Assembly: GCA_943788695.1 (NCBI GenBank)
Contig: CALSRG010000001.1
Location: forward strand, 930,001 to 994,000
Direction of reading: 5' to 3'
Source: an uncultured Flavobacteriaceae bacterium
GTDB lineage: Bacteria; Bacteroidota; Bacteroidia; Flavobacteriales; Flavobacteriaceae
Length of the DNA: 64,000 nucleotides
Shown: in pieces, positions 32,654 through 42,011 of the stretch
How the letters are laid out: each line of letters opens with the position of its first letter
How positions within the stretch are numbered: the first letter of the stretch is position 1
Position numbers and translations under genes: made by a program
Notes under the pieces: model-generated
The model's database searches: none
Seen by the model: the letters and a program-made list of their open reading frames with translations, nothing else
Told to the model about the DNA's origin: nothing

Positions 32654-34987
32654 TTATTTTGTCAGCATTTGGCAATACGCATAATGCGCTTTCATTAAAT
32701 CCTCTCCAGACTTAGCGCGCTTGCTGCTCCATTTGTTGATCTCTTTTTTAAGTGCTAAGGCAAGTCCTTTTATTTCAGGACTGAGAGCTTTGTCTTCGAT
32801 CAAATTATTAATATCTTCAATAAAAGCTTTTTGCAAATTACGACCCAATACGTCAGGACTTTTACGGTTTGTGAAGATGTCAGCGTAAAGCGTCTTTAAT
32901 AATTGATCTGGAGTCAAACCAGAGCCGACTAAGGTGTATTCAGACGATAACATACGATTGAGCAAAGCGGCGGACAAAAAACGACTAAGAGCAGTAGATT
33001 GAATTCCAGAGATTCGACTTAAGTTTCCTGAACCTTTAATATTTGATATTAAATCCGGGTTTAAGATCCAGCTTGGTGTGTCCCATAATTCAGAATTTAA
33101 AAAACGCAATGCGCGTTGTTGTTCATCAGTTGAGACAACGGAATAGGTGTGTAGTCCTTTTTGGTTAGTGTTATGTAAGGTCTCATTGATGCCACCAACC
33201 ACACTGTGAACGTGGTATATATATCGGGAATAAACACTAACCATTTCATTGTATAATTCATCCAGATCGTCGTAATTATCACCATCTGTTAAAACCCAAT
33301 CGGACAAATTTTTAGCAACTATTTTGAGATTTTTTAATCCATAATTACTGGCCAATACTGGGTCGTCACCTATATTTTCCGTCTGAGAATCCGGATCGGT
33401 CCCCCGACCACCGAACATGTAAGTGCGATCAGTACTTTTGTTATCGACAAATTGACGTAAAATTTCTTTTTCTTGACTAACTGTTTTTCCAGGAAAATAG
33501 CGATATCCGAATTCTATGGCATAATCGTCATAAGGTCCGAGTTGCCTTACAAATCTAATATTTTCATCACCTGGTTGTGCTACGTAATTGTACCGTGCAT
33601 AATCCATAATGGTAGTCGCAATACCCATTTTTTGCGTAAATTTTCCAGAACGTAAAGAATCAACAGGATAAGCAGAACTAGCTTTCATATTGTGCGGCAA
33701 GCCAAGCGCATGGCCTATTTCATGAGAGATAACACGTCGCATCATCTCACCAATTTCTTCCTCTGGAGTATCTAAACTTCGAGCTTTTGGGTTAGCCGCA
33801 CCAGTTTCTAACAAATAGCGGTTTCTATAAGATCGCAAATGGTTGTGATACCATATGATATCACTTTCAATAATTTCTCCTGTTCTTGGGTCAGAAACAC
33901 TTGGTCCAACAGCATTTCTTGTGGTAGAGGCTACATAACGGACAGTTGAAAAGCGAGAATCTTCAGGACTAAAATCGGGATCTTCTTCAGCAGTTGGCGC
34001 AATTTTGGCACGTATGGCATTTTTAAATCCAGCTTTTTCAAATGCGGTGTTCCAATCCTCAATACCTTGAATGAAATAAGGACGCCATTTTATTGGTGTT
34101 GCAGGATCTAGATAATAAACAATCGGTTTTTTTGGCTCCACCAATTCGCCTCTAGTATAAGCATCTTCGTCTACTGGTTCAAGGCGCCAACGTCTGATTA
34201 ATTCTATTTCATCCGATTTAAGAGCGTCGGAACTATAATCAATTTGCGATATTGAAAACCATCCAACCCTTTTATCTGCGTGACGCAATGTCATGGGGAC
34301 TTCTGGAAGCATAATGATAGAGTGATTGATTTGAAATGTTAAACTTCCGGTGCTGTTTCCTCGTGGCGCATTGGATGCTGGGAATGTTAGTGTGTGGAGT
34401 ATTTCTGTATTTTCAGGGAAACTTCTGGCACTATCTATTTGACTGCGAGTTTTATCTCTCTTGCCCATTTTGTATTCGTCTTTGAGACGCTTAGGTACAA
34501 TGTTAAAGCCAGGAGAGTCGTCCATAAAATGTGATGTAACATCAATAAGATATTGCGATTCTTCAATATTTTTAATTTCGAAAGAGGCTAAAATGGGACT
34601 AAAATTATTTTCTTCAACGCTAATTTTAATCGGGTCGTTGTCATCTGCAATATTGCTATACGAAATTTGCTTCAATAGAATTTTGTTACCACTCTTGGTG
34701 AAATGGACTAAGCTTTCTGCAGTTTTTGAACCAGCATTGGAATATGGCGAATAGTTAGCTGGGATTTGCGCTATGCGGGTTACCATCAAAAGATCTTTGT
34801 TCAAAATCGCTTTATCAACTGTAAGAAACAATTCACCATCTTCAGACAAATAGCTGTCTAACAATCCTTCAGACAACGCCATGCCTTTGGTCAGCTCTGG
34901 AATGCTGTCATTGTTGTTTTGGCTTATTCCTGTTGCGTTAAGGCAGACAAGTAATAAGGTGAAATACATCGAATTTGTATTGAACAT
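32654..34987 (-). CDS. Exported zinc metalloprotease (DUF5117/DUF5118 type, metzincin)
   Basis: This is a 777-residue protein with an N-terminal signal peptide (about 1-22, ending ATGISQ). The zinc site HEIGHALGLPHN at 422-433 is the extended metzincin motif HExxHxxGxxH, followed by the Met-turn TTIMDYARY at about 457-465. The N-terminal 200 residues and the C-terminal 250 residues match the layout of large Bacteroidota zinc-dependent metalloproteases with DUF5118, DUF5117 and DUF4953 regions. No T9SS sorting domain is present, so it probably stays in the periplasm. It is tail-to-tail with the PAP2 gene (15 bp gap). Confidence 0.85.
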   Translation of the reverse strand: MFNTNSMYFTLLLVCLNATGISQNNNDSIPELTKGMALSEGLLDSYLSEDGELFLTVDKAILNKDLLMVTRIAQIPANYSPYSNAGSKTAESLVHFTKSGNKILLKQISYSNIADDNDPIKISVEENNFSPILASFEIKNIEESQYLIDVTSHFMDDSPGFNIVPKRLKDEYKMGKRDKTRSQIDSARSFPENTEILHTLTFPASNAPRGNSTGSLTFQINHSIIMLPEVPMTLRHADKRVGWFSISQIDYSSDALKSDEIELIRRWRLEPVDEDAYTRGELVEPKKPIVYYLDPATPIKWRPYFIQGIEDWNTAFEKAGFKNAIRAKIAPTAEEDPDFSPEDSRFSTVRYVASTTRNAVGPSVSDPRTGEIIESDIIWYHNHLRSYRNRYLLETGAANPKARSLDTPEEEIGEMMRRVISHEIGHALGLPHNMKASSAYPVDSLRSGKFTQKMGIATTIMDYARYNYVAQPGDENIRFVRQLGPYDDYAIEFGYRYFPGKTVSQEKEILRQFVDNKSTDRTYMFGGRGTDPDSQTENIGDDPVLASNYGLKNLKIVAKNLSDWVLTDGDNYDDLDELYNEMVSVYSRYIYHVHSVVGGINETLHNTNQKGLHTYSVVSTDEQQRALRFLNSELWDTPSWILNPDLISNIKGSGNLSRISGIQSTALSRFLSAALLNRMLSSEYTLVGSGLTPDQLLKTLYADIFTNRKSPDVLGRNLQKAFIEDINNLIEDKALSPEIKGLALALKKEINKWSSKRAKSGEDLMKAHYAYCQMLTK

Positions 34988-35087
34988 AGTTGGTGTGTTT
35001 TATGGTTTCAATATCGTAATTTTTTTCATCTTTTATGGCATCATCTTTTTTTAGTTCATAACAGCATTAGTATTGGCTTCTATTGTT

Positions 35088-35095
35088 TAAATTTG
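35088..35095 (+). promoter_or_regulatory. -7 promoter box for epimerase, 4 nt before ATG
   Basis: TAAATTTG is a full TAnnTTTG match. Only TGCT separates it from the epimerase ATG, which suggests a leaderless transcript. Confidence 0.55.
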
Positions 35096-35099
35096 TGCT

Positions 35100-36044
35100 A
35101 TGAACATTCTGATCACAGGGGCGGCTGGTTTTATAGGTTCTCATACTGCTGAACGTTTGGCGAAAATGGGTCACAAAGTTTTTGGTATAGACAACTTTTC
35201 TGATTATTACGATCCAGTATTAAAACGACGTAATGCCTCTGACTTAAATGCTCGTGGTATTGAAATTTTTGACATTGATTTGTGTGATGATATTGCAATG
35301 TCGAAATTATCGAAGGATTTTCATTATATTTTTCATTTTGCGGCCCAACCAGGCATCGCCTCTCATATTACTTTTGAAGATTATTTAAAAAACAACGTAA
35401 TTGCGACTAACAGTATTTTGAAATTCGCCCAAAGTTGTATTGATTTAAAACTCTTTATAAATATTGGAACATCATCTATATATGGTTTAGAAGCGGTCAG
35501 CGCTGAAACGGCAGCGCCCCAGCCCGCATCTTTTTATGGTGTTACGAAATTGGCAGCTGAACAGTTGGTCTTGCAATTATCAAGGGAGCAAAAAATAGCG
35601 ACATGTTCGTTGCGGTTGTATTCAGTTATTGGTCCGAGAGAGCGTCCTGAAAAGTTGTTTACCAAATTGATTGCTGCTGGTATACATCAAACTCCCTTTC
35701 CACTTTTTGATGGAAGTACTGCACATTTGCGGAGCTTTACTTATGTCGGCGATATTGTTGATGGTATTGTGAGTGTTATTGGCAAGGAAGACCAGGTCAT
35801 GGGACAGGTCATTAATTTAGGAACAGAGGCTGAATATTCCACTCAAGAAGGTATTGATGCCGTTGAAGAAGCCCTTGGAATGAGAATTAAGTTAGATATC
35901 AAAACTAAGCGCAGGGGAGATCAACAGCGCACAAAAGCAGTAATCGATAAAGCTCGACAATTATTGAATTACAACCCTCAAACCACTTTAAAAGAGGCTG
36001 TTGAGGCTCAGGTGACATGGTATAAATCTGCATTTATTGATTAA
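35100..36044 (+). CDS. NAD-dependent sugar epimerase/dehydratase
   Basis: This is a 314-residue extended short-chain dehydrogenase. It has GAAGFIGSH at 7-15 (NAD-binding GxxGxxG), SSIYG at 125-129 and the catalytic YGVTK (Y146-x3-K150). The N-terminal segment IDNFSDYYDPVLKRRN is like UDP-glucuronate 4-epimerases, so conversion of an NDP-hexose or NDP-uronic acid for surface glycans is likely. The exact substrate is not readable. It stands alone between the metalloprotease and meaB, and its 3' end overlaps meaB by 11 bp tail-to-tail. Confidence 0.85.
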   Translation: MNILITGAAGFIGSHTAERLAKMGHKVFGIDNFSDYYDPVLKRRNASDLNARGIEIFDIDLCDDIAMSKLSKDFHYIFHFAAQPGIASHITFEDYLKNNVIATNSILKFAQSCIDLKLFINIGTSSIYGLEAVSAETAAPQPASFYGVTKLAAEQLVLQLSREQKIATCSLRLYSVIGPRERPEKLFTKLIAAGIHQTPFPLFDGSTAHLRSFTYVGDIVDGIVSVIGKEDQVMGQVINLGTEAEYSTQEGIDAVEEALGMRIKLDIKTKRRGDQQRTKAVIDKARQLLNYNPQTTLKEAVEAQVTWYKSAFID

Positions 36045-37038
36045 GAAGTGCATTGGCAGCTTCAAATGGTGTGATTTTATTTTCAGACATGGCTTTTACC
36101 ATGGCGATCATTTGGTCTTTTACCCCAGGTTTTCTGTAAAAATCATTTTTCAATCGGTCTTCAATGGTTTGTAAAAGCCAGTATTTATTTTGCTCGTCTC
36201 TATGTATTTTCCAATAACCATTTTGCTGGGTTACGCGTTTAAAATTCAACATAATTTCCCAAATATCCTCAATACCTTTTTTTTCTAGTGCACTGCATAG
36301 TGATGTAGAAGCAATCCATCCGGACGATTTTTCAGGGTAAAAATGTAACGCATTATCTAAATCTGCTTTGGTGCGATTCGCTTTTGGGATATTATCACCA
36401 TCAGCTTTATTAATGACTAGCAAATCGGCCATTTCAATGATGCCACGTTTGATGCCTTGCAATTGATCGCCAGCTCCAGGAATCTGCAAGAGTAGAAAAA
36501 AGTCTACCATACTATGAACCACTGTTTCACTTTGACCAACACCAACAGTTTCGATCAAAATAGTGTCAAACCCAGCAGCTTCACATAAAATAATTGATTC
36601 TCTTGTTTTACGGGCAACGCCACCTAAATTGTCTCCAGATGCTGAAGGTCTTATGAAAACATGAGTTTCTTTGACCAAGGTTTCCATTCTTGTTTTATCA
36701 CCTAAAATACTTCCTTTACTGATGCTACTGCTCGGATCAATGGCTAATACAGCTACTTTTTTGCCATTTTGGAGTAATATTTGTCCAAAATTTTCGATAA
36801 AGGTACTTTTTCCAACACCAGGAACACCCGTAATTCCAATTCGAAAAGATGGGATGCAGTTTGGCAGGCAATTCTGAATGAGGTTTTGCGCTAGAGATGT
36901 GTGATCAGGGTGTTGACTTTCGATAAGTGTAATACCGCGACCTAATGCTGCAATATCACCTTTGACAATACCAGCGGTTAATTCGTCCACATTGAAAATG
37001 GGATGCAAATGTTGACCAGTATTTTTTCTTAATGTCAT
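36034..37038 (-). CDS. meaB: Methylmalonyl-CoA mutase-associated GTPase MeaB
   Basis: This is a 334-residue G3E-family GTPase that loads and protects adenosylcobalamin in methylmalonyl-CoA mutase. It has the P-loop GVPGVGKST at 71-79, IDPSSSISKGSILGDKTRM (switch region), ETVGVGQSE and NKADGDN (base recognition). The mutase itself is not in this window, but the adenosyltransferase that makes its cofactor is at 40.95 kb. It lies 5 bp downstream of secA on the same strand. Confidence 0.94.
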   Translation of the reverse strand: MTLRKNTGQHLHPIFNVDELTAGIVKGDIAALGRGITLIESQHPDHTSLAQNLIQNCLPNCIPSFRIGITGVPGVGKSTFIENFGQILLQNGKKVAVLAIDPSSSISKGSILGDKTRMETLVKETHVFIRPSASGDNLGGVARKTRESIILCEAAGFDTILIETVGVGQSETVVHSMVDFFLLLQIPGAGDQLQGIKRGIIEMADLLVINKADGDNIPKANRTKADLDNALHFYPEKSSGWIASTSLCSALEKKGIEDIWEIMLNFKRVTQQNGYWKIHRDEQNKYWLLQTIEDRLKNDFYRKPGVKDQMIAMVKAMSENKITPFEAANALLNQ

Positions 37039-37043
37039 GACAT

Positions 37044-40000
37044 TTATTCTTCAACCACGACCCATTCTCCCGTAGATAAAAGTGGTTCTGCCTGTTTGAA
37101 TTTTAGAGTTTTGTTTTCACCCCGTATTACGTGTTTAATGGTGATTCGTTCGTTGCGTCCAATTTTGGGTTGTTCTCTGACAATAGTTTCTGTGATTCTT
37201 CTAGCTTGAGTGTTTCCAGCAGCACGATTTTGAGCAGTTCTTTCATCCATGTTTGGAATTTCCTCCTTCTTTGTATCGATCTGTTCGCGCTTTTTCGCCT
37301 GGGCTTCTTGAATATTTTGATTTCCTTCCTGAGGAAGCTCGCCTTTAAACAAGAACGAGATGACCTCTTTGTTTACTTTTTCTAGCATCTCTTTGAATAG
37401 TTCAAAAGACTCGAATTTGTATATTAACAACGGATCTTTTTGTTCGTGCACTGCTAATTGAACCGATTGTTTCAGTTCGTCCATTTTACGCAAATGTGTT
37501 TTCCAAGCATCATCAATAATTGCTAGAGAAATATTTTTTTCAAAATCAGCAATGAGTTGCTTACCCTTTGTTTGATAGGCCTTTTCTAAATCGGTAACAA
37601 CTTGAAGTGATTTTATACCGTCTGTAAAAGGTACAGCAATTCTCCTAAATTGTTGACGTTGCTTTTCGTAAACATTTTTGATTACAGGAAAGGCAGCTTC
37701 AGCGCTGCGAGTGATTTTATCCGAATAATGATCGTATGCTGATTTGTATACTTTCCCAGTAATTTGCTGAACCGTTGCGTTTCCAAATTCATTTTCCGTT
37801 AAGGGTGATGGCATGGTGAAATAGCGCATCAACTCAAATTCAAAATTTTTATAGTCGTTTGAATTTTTATTGATTCCAGTAATCAGTTCACAAGTGTCAT
37901 AAATCATATTGGCAATATCAACTCTGAGTCTTTCACCAAATAGAGCGTGATAGCGACGTTTATAAACGACCGCTCTCTGGGCATTCATAACATCGTCATA
38001 TTCTAGTAGTCGCTTTCTGATACCAAAATTGTTTTCTTCAACTTTTTTCTGAGCGCGCTCAATAGACTTTGAAATCATTGAGTGTTGGATCACTTCACCT
38101 TCTTTGAGTCCCATACGGTCCATCATTTTAGCAATGCGTTCACTGCCAAAAAGCCTCATAAGGTTATCTTCAAGCGATACATAAAACTGTGAACTTCCAG
38201 GATCTCCTTGTCGTCCAGACCGACCACGCAATTGACGGTCAACACGCCTCGAGTCATGTCGTTCAGTACCGATGATGGCAAGTCCACCATTGGCTTTTAC
38301 TTCCTCTGAAAGCTTGATGTCTGTTCCACGACCAGCCATATTTGTTGCAATGGTGACTTGTCCTGGCTTTCCAGCTTCCGCAACGATATCTGCCTCTTTT
38401 TTGTGTAATTTGGCATTCAATACGTTGTGCGGTATTTTTCGAATATCCAGCATTTTCCCCAGGAGTTCGGATATTTCTACCGATGTTGTTCCTATGAGAA
38501 CAGGACGTCCTGCACGTGATAGTGCTGTTACTTCTTCAATTACAGCATTGTATTTTTCTCGTTTCGTTTTGTAAACAAGATCGTGCTGATCTTTTCTGGC
38601 AATTGGTCGGTTCGTCGGAATCTCTACAACATCAAGTTTATAAATTTCCCAAAACTCACCAGCTTCAGTTACAGCAGTTCCTGTCATTCCTGACAGTTTT
38701 TTGTACATTCTAAAATAATTTTGAAGTGTCACCGTTGCGAAAGTCTGTGTGGCAGCTTCAATTTTCACATTTTCTTTAGCCTCAATAGCTTGATGAAGAC
38801 CATCACTATAACGTCGACCGTCCATAATTCGACCAGTTTGCTCATCAACAATCATGACTTTATTATCCATTACAACATACTGAATGTCTTTTTCAAATAA
38901 AGCATATGCTTTTAGGAGTTGACTAAGTGTGTGTATGCGCTCTGATTTAATGGAAAAGTCTCTAAACAAGGCTTCTTTTAAATTGGATTTTTCTTCTGGA
39001 CTTTTTGAGGTTTGATCGATTCGATCCAATTCGATGCCCATTTCTGGCATCACAAAGAAGTTAGGGTCTTCTTTGCCCGCAAGGAAATCTAAACCGCTAT
39101 CTGTTAGTTCAACTTGGTTGGTTTTTTCGTCAATGACATACAACAATTCGGCATCAACCTTTGGCATTTCCCGATTGTTATCTTGCATGTAAAAATTCTC
39201 AGTTTTTTGCAATAACTGACGTACACCATCTTCACTTAAAAATTTTATTAAGGCTTTATTTTTAGGTATCCCTCTAAAAACTTGAAGTAATTTGAATCCA
39301 CCTTCTTTTGTGTCACCTTGAGCGATTAATTTTTTGGCGTCGGCCAGGACTGCCGTAAGTTTTTGTCTCTGTTCCTGAACAATGTTGTGTACCTTAGGTT
39401 TTAATTCAACAAATTCATGTTGATCACCTTTAGGTACTGGACCAGATATGATTAGAGGTGTTCTCGCATCATCAATTAAAACAGAATCTACTTCATCAAC
39501 AATAGCGTAATGGTGAGGACGTTGCACCAGATCTTCTGGAGCATGTGCCATATTATCTCTTAAATAATCAAATCCGAATTCGTTATTTGTTCCATAAGTG
39601 ATATCGGCATTATATGCGTCTCTTCGTTCTTGAGAATTAGGTTTGTGATAATCGATACAGTCCACACTCAATCCATGAAATTCAAAAAGTGGCGCCATCC
39701 AAGCGCTATCCCTTTTTGCTAAATAATCATTGACAGTGACCAAATGAACGCCATTTCCTGCCAATGCGTTTAAGTAAACAGGTAGGGTAGCTACAAGTGT
39801 TTTTCCTTCACCTGTGTGCATTTCAGCAATTTTCCCTTGATGCATGGCTATACCGCCGATCAGTTGAACATCATAGTGTACCATGTCCCATATTATTGGT
39901 TTTCCAGCAGCATCCCAAGAATTTTTCCATGTTGCTACATTACCCTTGAGGGTAACATAAGATTTTCGAGCAGATAGCACGCGGTCGAAGGGACTTGCGG

Positions 40001-40394
40001 TTACAGTAATTTCACTATTATCTACGAACCGTTGTGCAGTTTCTTTGACAACTGCAAATGCTTCTGGAAGTATTTCGTTGAGCGTCTCTTCACTAGCAAG
40101 GTATTGATCAACTTTTAATTGATCAATTTGCTCATATAGAGTTTCACGTTCATCTATATCCTCTGTGATTTCAATTTTTGACTTAAGCGCGTCAATTTGT
40201 TCTTGAGTTGCTTTTCGTGCTTCGGTCAATTTGATTTTGAACTCTTGCGTCTTTTGACGCAATTCATCATGAGTCAGTGATTTGACCCCACTTTCAAGAG
40301 CCTTAATCTGTTGAACGATTGGGGATATGGATTTTACATCTTGTTTCGACTTATCGCCGACAAATACTTTTAGTACGGAATTCAATAAACTCAT
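37044..40394 (-). CDS. secA: Preprotein translocase ATPase SecA
   Basis: This 1116-residue motor drives preproteins through SecYEG. Walker A MHTGEGKT is at about 192-199 and the DEAD-type VDEVD at 299-303 (DEVDSVLIDDARTPLI region). The second half has IGTTSVEISELL, ATNMAGRGTDI, GTERHDSRRVDRQLRGRSGRQGDPG and the helical scaffold. It is longer than Escherichia coli SecA (901), because of an insert of about 60 residues near the N-terminus and another near 340-430, as is usual in Bacteroidota. The C-terminus has no zinc-binding cysteine motif. Confidence 0.97.
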   Translation of the reverse strand: MSLLNSVLKVFVGDKSKQDVKSISPIVQQIKALESGVKSLTHDELRQKTQEFKIKLTEARKATQEQIDALKSKIEITEDIDERETLYEQIDQLKVDQYLASEETLNEILPEAFAVVKETAQRFVDNSEITVTASPFDRVLSARKSYVTLKGNVATWKNSWDAAGKPIIWDMVHYDVQLIGGIAMHQGKIAEMHTGEGKTLVATLPVYLNALAGNGVHLVTVNDYLAKRDSAWMAPLFEFHGLSVDCIDYHKPNSQERRDAYNADITYGTNNEFGFDYLRDNMAHAPEDLVQRPHHYAIVDEVDSVLIDDARTPLIISGPVPKGDQHEFVELKPKVHNIVQEQRQKLTAVLADAKKLIAQGDTKEGGFKLLQVFRGIPKNKALIKFLSEDGVRQLLQKTENFYMQDNNREMPKVDAELLYVIDEKTNQVELTDSGLDFLAGKEDPNFFVMPEMGIELDRIDQTSKSPEEKSNLKEALFRDFSIKSERIHTLSQLLKAYALFEKDIQYVVMDNKVMIVDEQTGRIMDGRRYSDGLHQAIEAKENVKIEAATQTFATVTLQNYFRMYKKLSGMTGTAVTEAGEFWEIYKLDVVEIPTNRPIARKDQHDLVYKTKREKYNAVIEEVTALSRAGRPVLIGTTSVEISELLGKMLDIRKIPHNVLNAKLHKKEADIVAEAGKPGQVTIATNMAGRGTDIKLSEEVKANGGLAIIGTERHDSRRVDRQLRGRSGRQGDPGSSQFYVSLEDNLMRLFGSERIAKMMDRMGLKEGEVIQHSMISKSIERAQKKVEENNFGIRKRLLEYDDVMNAQRAVVYKRRYHALFGERLRVDIANMIYDTCELITGINKNSNDYKNFEFELMRYFTMPSPLTENEFGNATVQQITGKVYKSAYDHYSDKITRSAEAAFPVIKNVYEKQRQQFRRIAVPFTDGIKSLQVVTDLEKAYQTKGKQLIADFEKNISLAIIDDAWKTHLRKMDELKQSVQLAVHEQKDPLLIYKFESFELFKEMLEKVNKEVISFLFKGELPQEGNQNIQEAQAKKREQIDTKKEEIPNMDERTAQNRAAGNTQARRITETIVREQPKIGRNERITIKHVIRGENKTLKFKQAEPLLSTGEWVVVEE

Positions 40395-40464
40395 TGATGA
40401 AGTAATAGTTTGGAATGCCCATCAAAGATAAGGATGTTTAAGTTTTTTGGGTCGATTAGTTGAT

Positions 40465-40491
40465 AAAAAAAAGTCTCCTTAGAGACTTTTT
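40465..40491 (-). terminator. Intrinsic terminator after the DUF2795 gene
   Basis: On the minus strand a perfect 10-bp stem (AAAAAGTCTC / GAGACTTTTT) with a TAAG loop is followed by a run of eight T, 9 bp after the DUF2795 stop codon. It separates that gene from secA. Confidence 0.85.
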
Positions 40492-40499
40492 AAATGGTG

Positions 40500-40721
40500 T
40501 TAATATTCGTCCTCGTTCCAGAGGTAGTCGTCTTCACTTGGATAATCGGGCCATATCTCTTGAATGGTCTCGTAAATATCGTCTTCGTCTTCAATAGACT
40601 GCAAGTTTTCAACAACTTCTAATGGGGCTCCAGTGCGGATAGAATAATCAATTAATTCGTCTTTTGATGCAGGCCAAGGTGCATCACTTAAATAAGAGGC
40701 TAATTCTAATGTCCAATACAT
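40500..40721 (-). CDS. DUF2795 domain protein
   Basis: This 73-residue acidic protein begins MYWTLELASYLSDAPWPASKDELIDYSIRTGAP (landmarks WTLELA, LSDAPWPASKDELIDYA-like), the DUF2795 pattern common in Bacteroidota. It ends in a highly acidic tail (DDYLWNEDEY). The function is unknown. It is a single-gene unit with its own -7 box and a strong terminator. The 228 bp upstream, before the adenosyltransferase gene, is AT-rich and I see no further gene or structure in it. Confidence 0.85.
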   Translation of the reverse strand: MYWTLELASYLSDAPWPASKDELIDYSIRTGAPLEVVENLQSIEDEDDIYETIQEIWPDYPSEDDYLWNEDEY

Positions 40722-40744
40722 GATAAATTCAGTTTAATCCTTTG

Positions 40745-40752
40745 CAAAAATA
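40745..40752 (-). promoter_or_regulatory. -7 promoter box for DUF2795 gene
   Basis: TATTTTTG on the minus strand is a full TAnnTTTG match 23 nt before the ATG. Confidence 0.5.
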
Positions 40753-40949
40753 AATTTTATCACGACATAATAAAGTAATTTGATAAAAATTTAAAATTTA
40801 TTTTATATTACTAAAAATCAAATGTTTAAACGAGATTAAATTGATATTTTGGATCATTTTTATCAACCGGATGGATTAAGTTTTTCATTTAAGTTGCATT
40901 ATGACTAGGTAAAAAATATTTTATAGCATGATTACTGTTCTATTTATGG

Positions 40950-41504
40950 TTATTTCGGAACCCATTTAATTTCTTCTACACCGTGCAAATGATGCAAATA
41001 TCTTGCTAATGTGAATAAGTAGTCAGACAATCGGTTCAAATATTTTACGGCCACCTCTGGAATTGGATCTGACTCATTTAAGGCTGAAGCGAGTCGCTCT
41101 GCTTTGCGGCATACGGTTCTGGAAATATGGCATTGCGATATAATGCTGTGTCCTCCAGGTAATATGAAATGGGTCATGGGACTCAAAGCTTCGTTGCATA
41201 AGTCAATCCTAATTTCTAGATCGGTGACATTTTTTTCATTCAAAAAGGGCATGCTTTTTTCTTTGGCTTGATGCTCGTCCATTTCCGAAGCTAGCATGGA
41301 CCCTAGCGTAAACAATTCGTTTTGAATTTGAAGCAAAGTTTTTGACTCGCTATAGTCAATAGTCAAGTCTCGTAACAATCCGATGTGTGCATTTAGTTCA
41401 TCTAAAGTACCATAGGTGTCAACCCTCAAGTGATGCTTAGGCACTCGTTTTCCACCATAAAGCCCAGTTTCACCCTTATCACCTGTTTTAGTGTATATTT
41501 TCAA
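40950..41504 (-). CDS. ATP:cob(I)alamin adenosyltransferase, PduO type
   Basis: This 184-residue enzyme makes adenosylcobalamin. It begins KIYTKTGDKGETGLYGGKRVPK, the PduO/MMAB ATP-binding N-terminus (landmarks TKTGDKGETGL, GGKRVPK). DELNAHIGLLRDL and FILPGGH (cobalamin/ATP site) follow, then CRKAERL and YLNRLSDYLFTLARYL. The start codon is a TTG. With MeaB at 36 kb it points to a working methylmalonyl-CoA mutase elsewhere in the genome. It is not part of a visible operon. Confidence 0.93.
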   Translation of the reverse strand: MKIYTKTGDKGETGLYGGKRVPKHHLRVDTYGTLDELNAHIGLLRDLTIDYSESKTLLQIQNELFTLGSMLASEMDEHQAKEKSMPFLNEKNVTDLEIRIDLCNEALSPMTHFILPGGHSIISQCHISRTVCRKAERLASALNESDPIPEVAVKYLNRLSDYLFTLARYLHHLHGVEEIKWVPK

Positions 41505-41552
41505 ATCGTTGATTATTTTATTGAGTACAATATAACAGAATTCAATGAAATT

Positions 41553-42011
41553 TTAAAGTAATCTAATACTCAAATGTGTTTCGATTTGATTAGGACGCTT
41601 ATACAATAGACCCAGTTTGAATAGGTCAATTGAAACGTTCAAATTACTATTGTTTTTTAAGGTGATCCAAAGTGCATTCCTTTTTTTATTTTGGTGCGGT
41701 TCTGGAAAGAAAATCAATAAGTTATTTGGATGAATTTCAATGTCTTTCGAAAGTGTCTCAAAATCGATTTTTTCATCACAAACAAAAATTATGAAATCAC
41801 CAACATCTTCTTTATTTTGATTGCTATGGTATATGGTTAGTCGATCTATTTGAAGACTTGAGTCTAATTTTTTAAAACCTCTTGGTCTTTCTAAGCACAA
41901 GGTAATCAGTTGGTAAATAAATGGGGAGTGAACGCTGAATTTTGTCTTTGATCTCAATAAAAATTTAACAAAAGACTTCGTTTTAAAAAAATGATCATCT
42001 GCTATTGTCAC
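41553..42011 (-). CDS. Shortened methyltransferase-family-like protein, unknown function
   Basis: This 152-residue protein starts at GTG; GTGA overlaps the stop codon of the DUF4105 gene. Residues 14-45 (FVKFLLRSKTKFSVHSPFIY) resemble the N-terminus, and the last 32 (NVSIDLFKLGLLYKRPNQ) the C-terminus, of a flavobacterial class I SAM-dependent methyltransferase family of about 240-260 residues. The central part of that family, with the glycine-rich SAM-binding motif, is missing, and the middle here contains no GxGxG. It is therefore probably an internally deleted relative without methyltransferase activity. The family match is from memory. Confidence 0.55.
   Translation of the reverse strand: MTIADDHFFKTKSFVKFLLRSKTKFSVHSPFIYQLITLCLERPRGFKKLDSSLQIDRLTIYHSNQNKEDVGDFIIFVCDEKIDFETLSKDIEIHPNNLLIFFPEPHQNKKRNALWITLKNNSNLNVSIDLFKLGLLYKRPNQIETHLSIRLL

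Noticed and set aside
37044-40394. SecA length of 1116 residues as a sign of fusion or frameshift
   Set aside because: Bacteroidota SecA proteins normally carry these inserts, and all motor motifs are in one intact frame.
40722-40949. 228-bp AT-rich spacer as a possible small RNA gene or origin
   Set aside because: I found no stable hairpin, repeat series, DnaA-box cluster or open frame of note; it only holds the DUF2795 -7 box.
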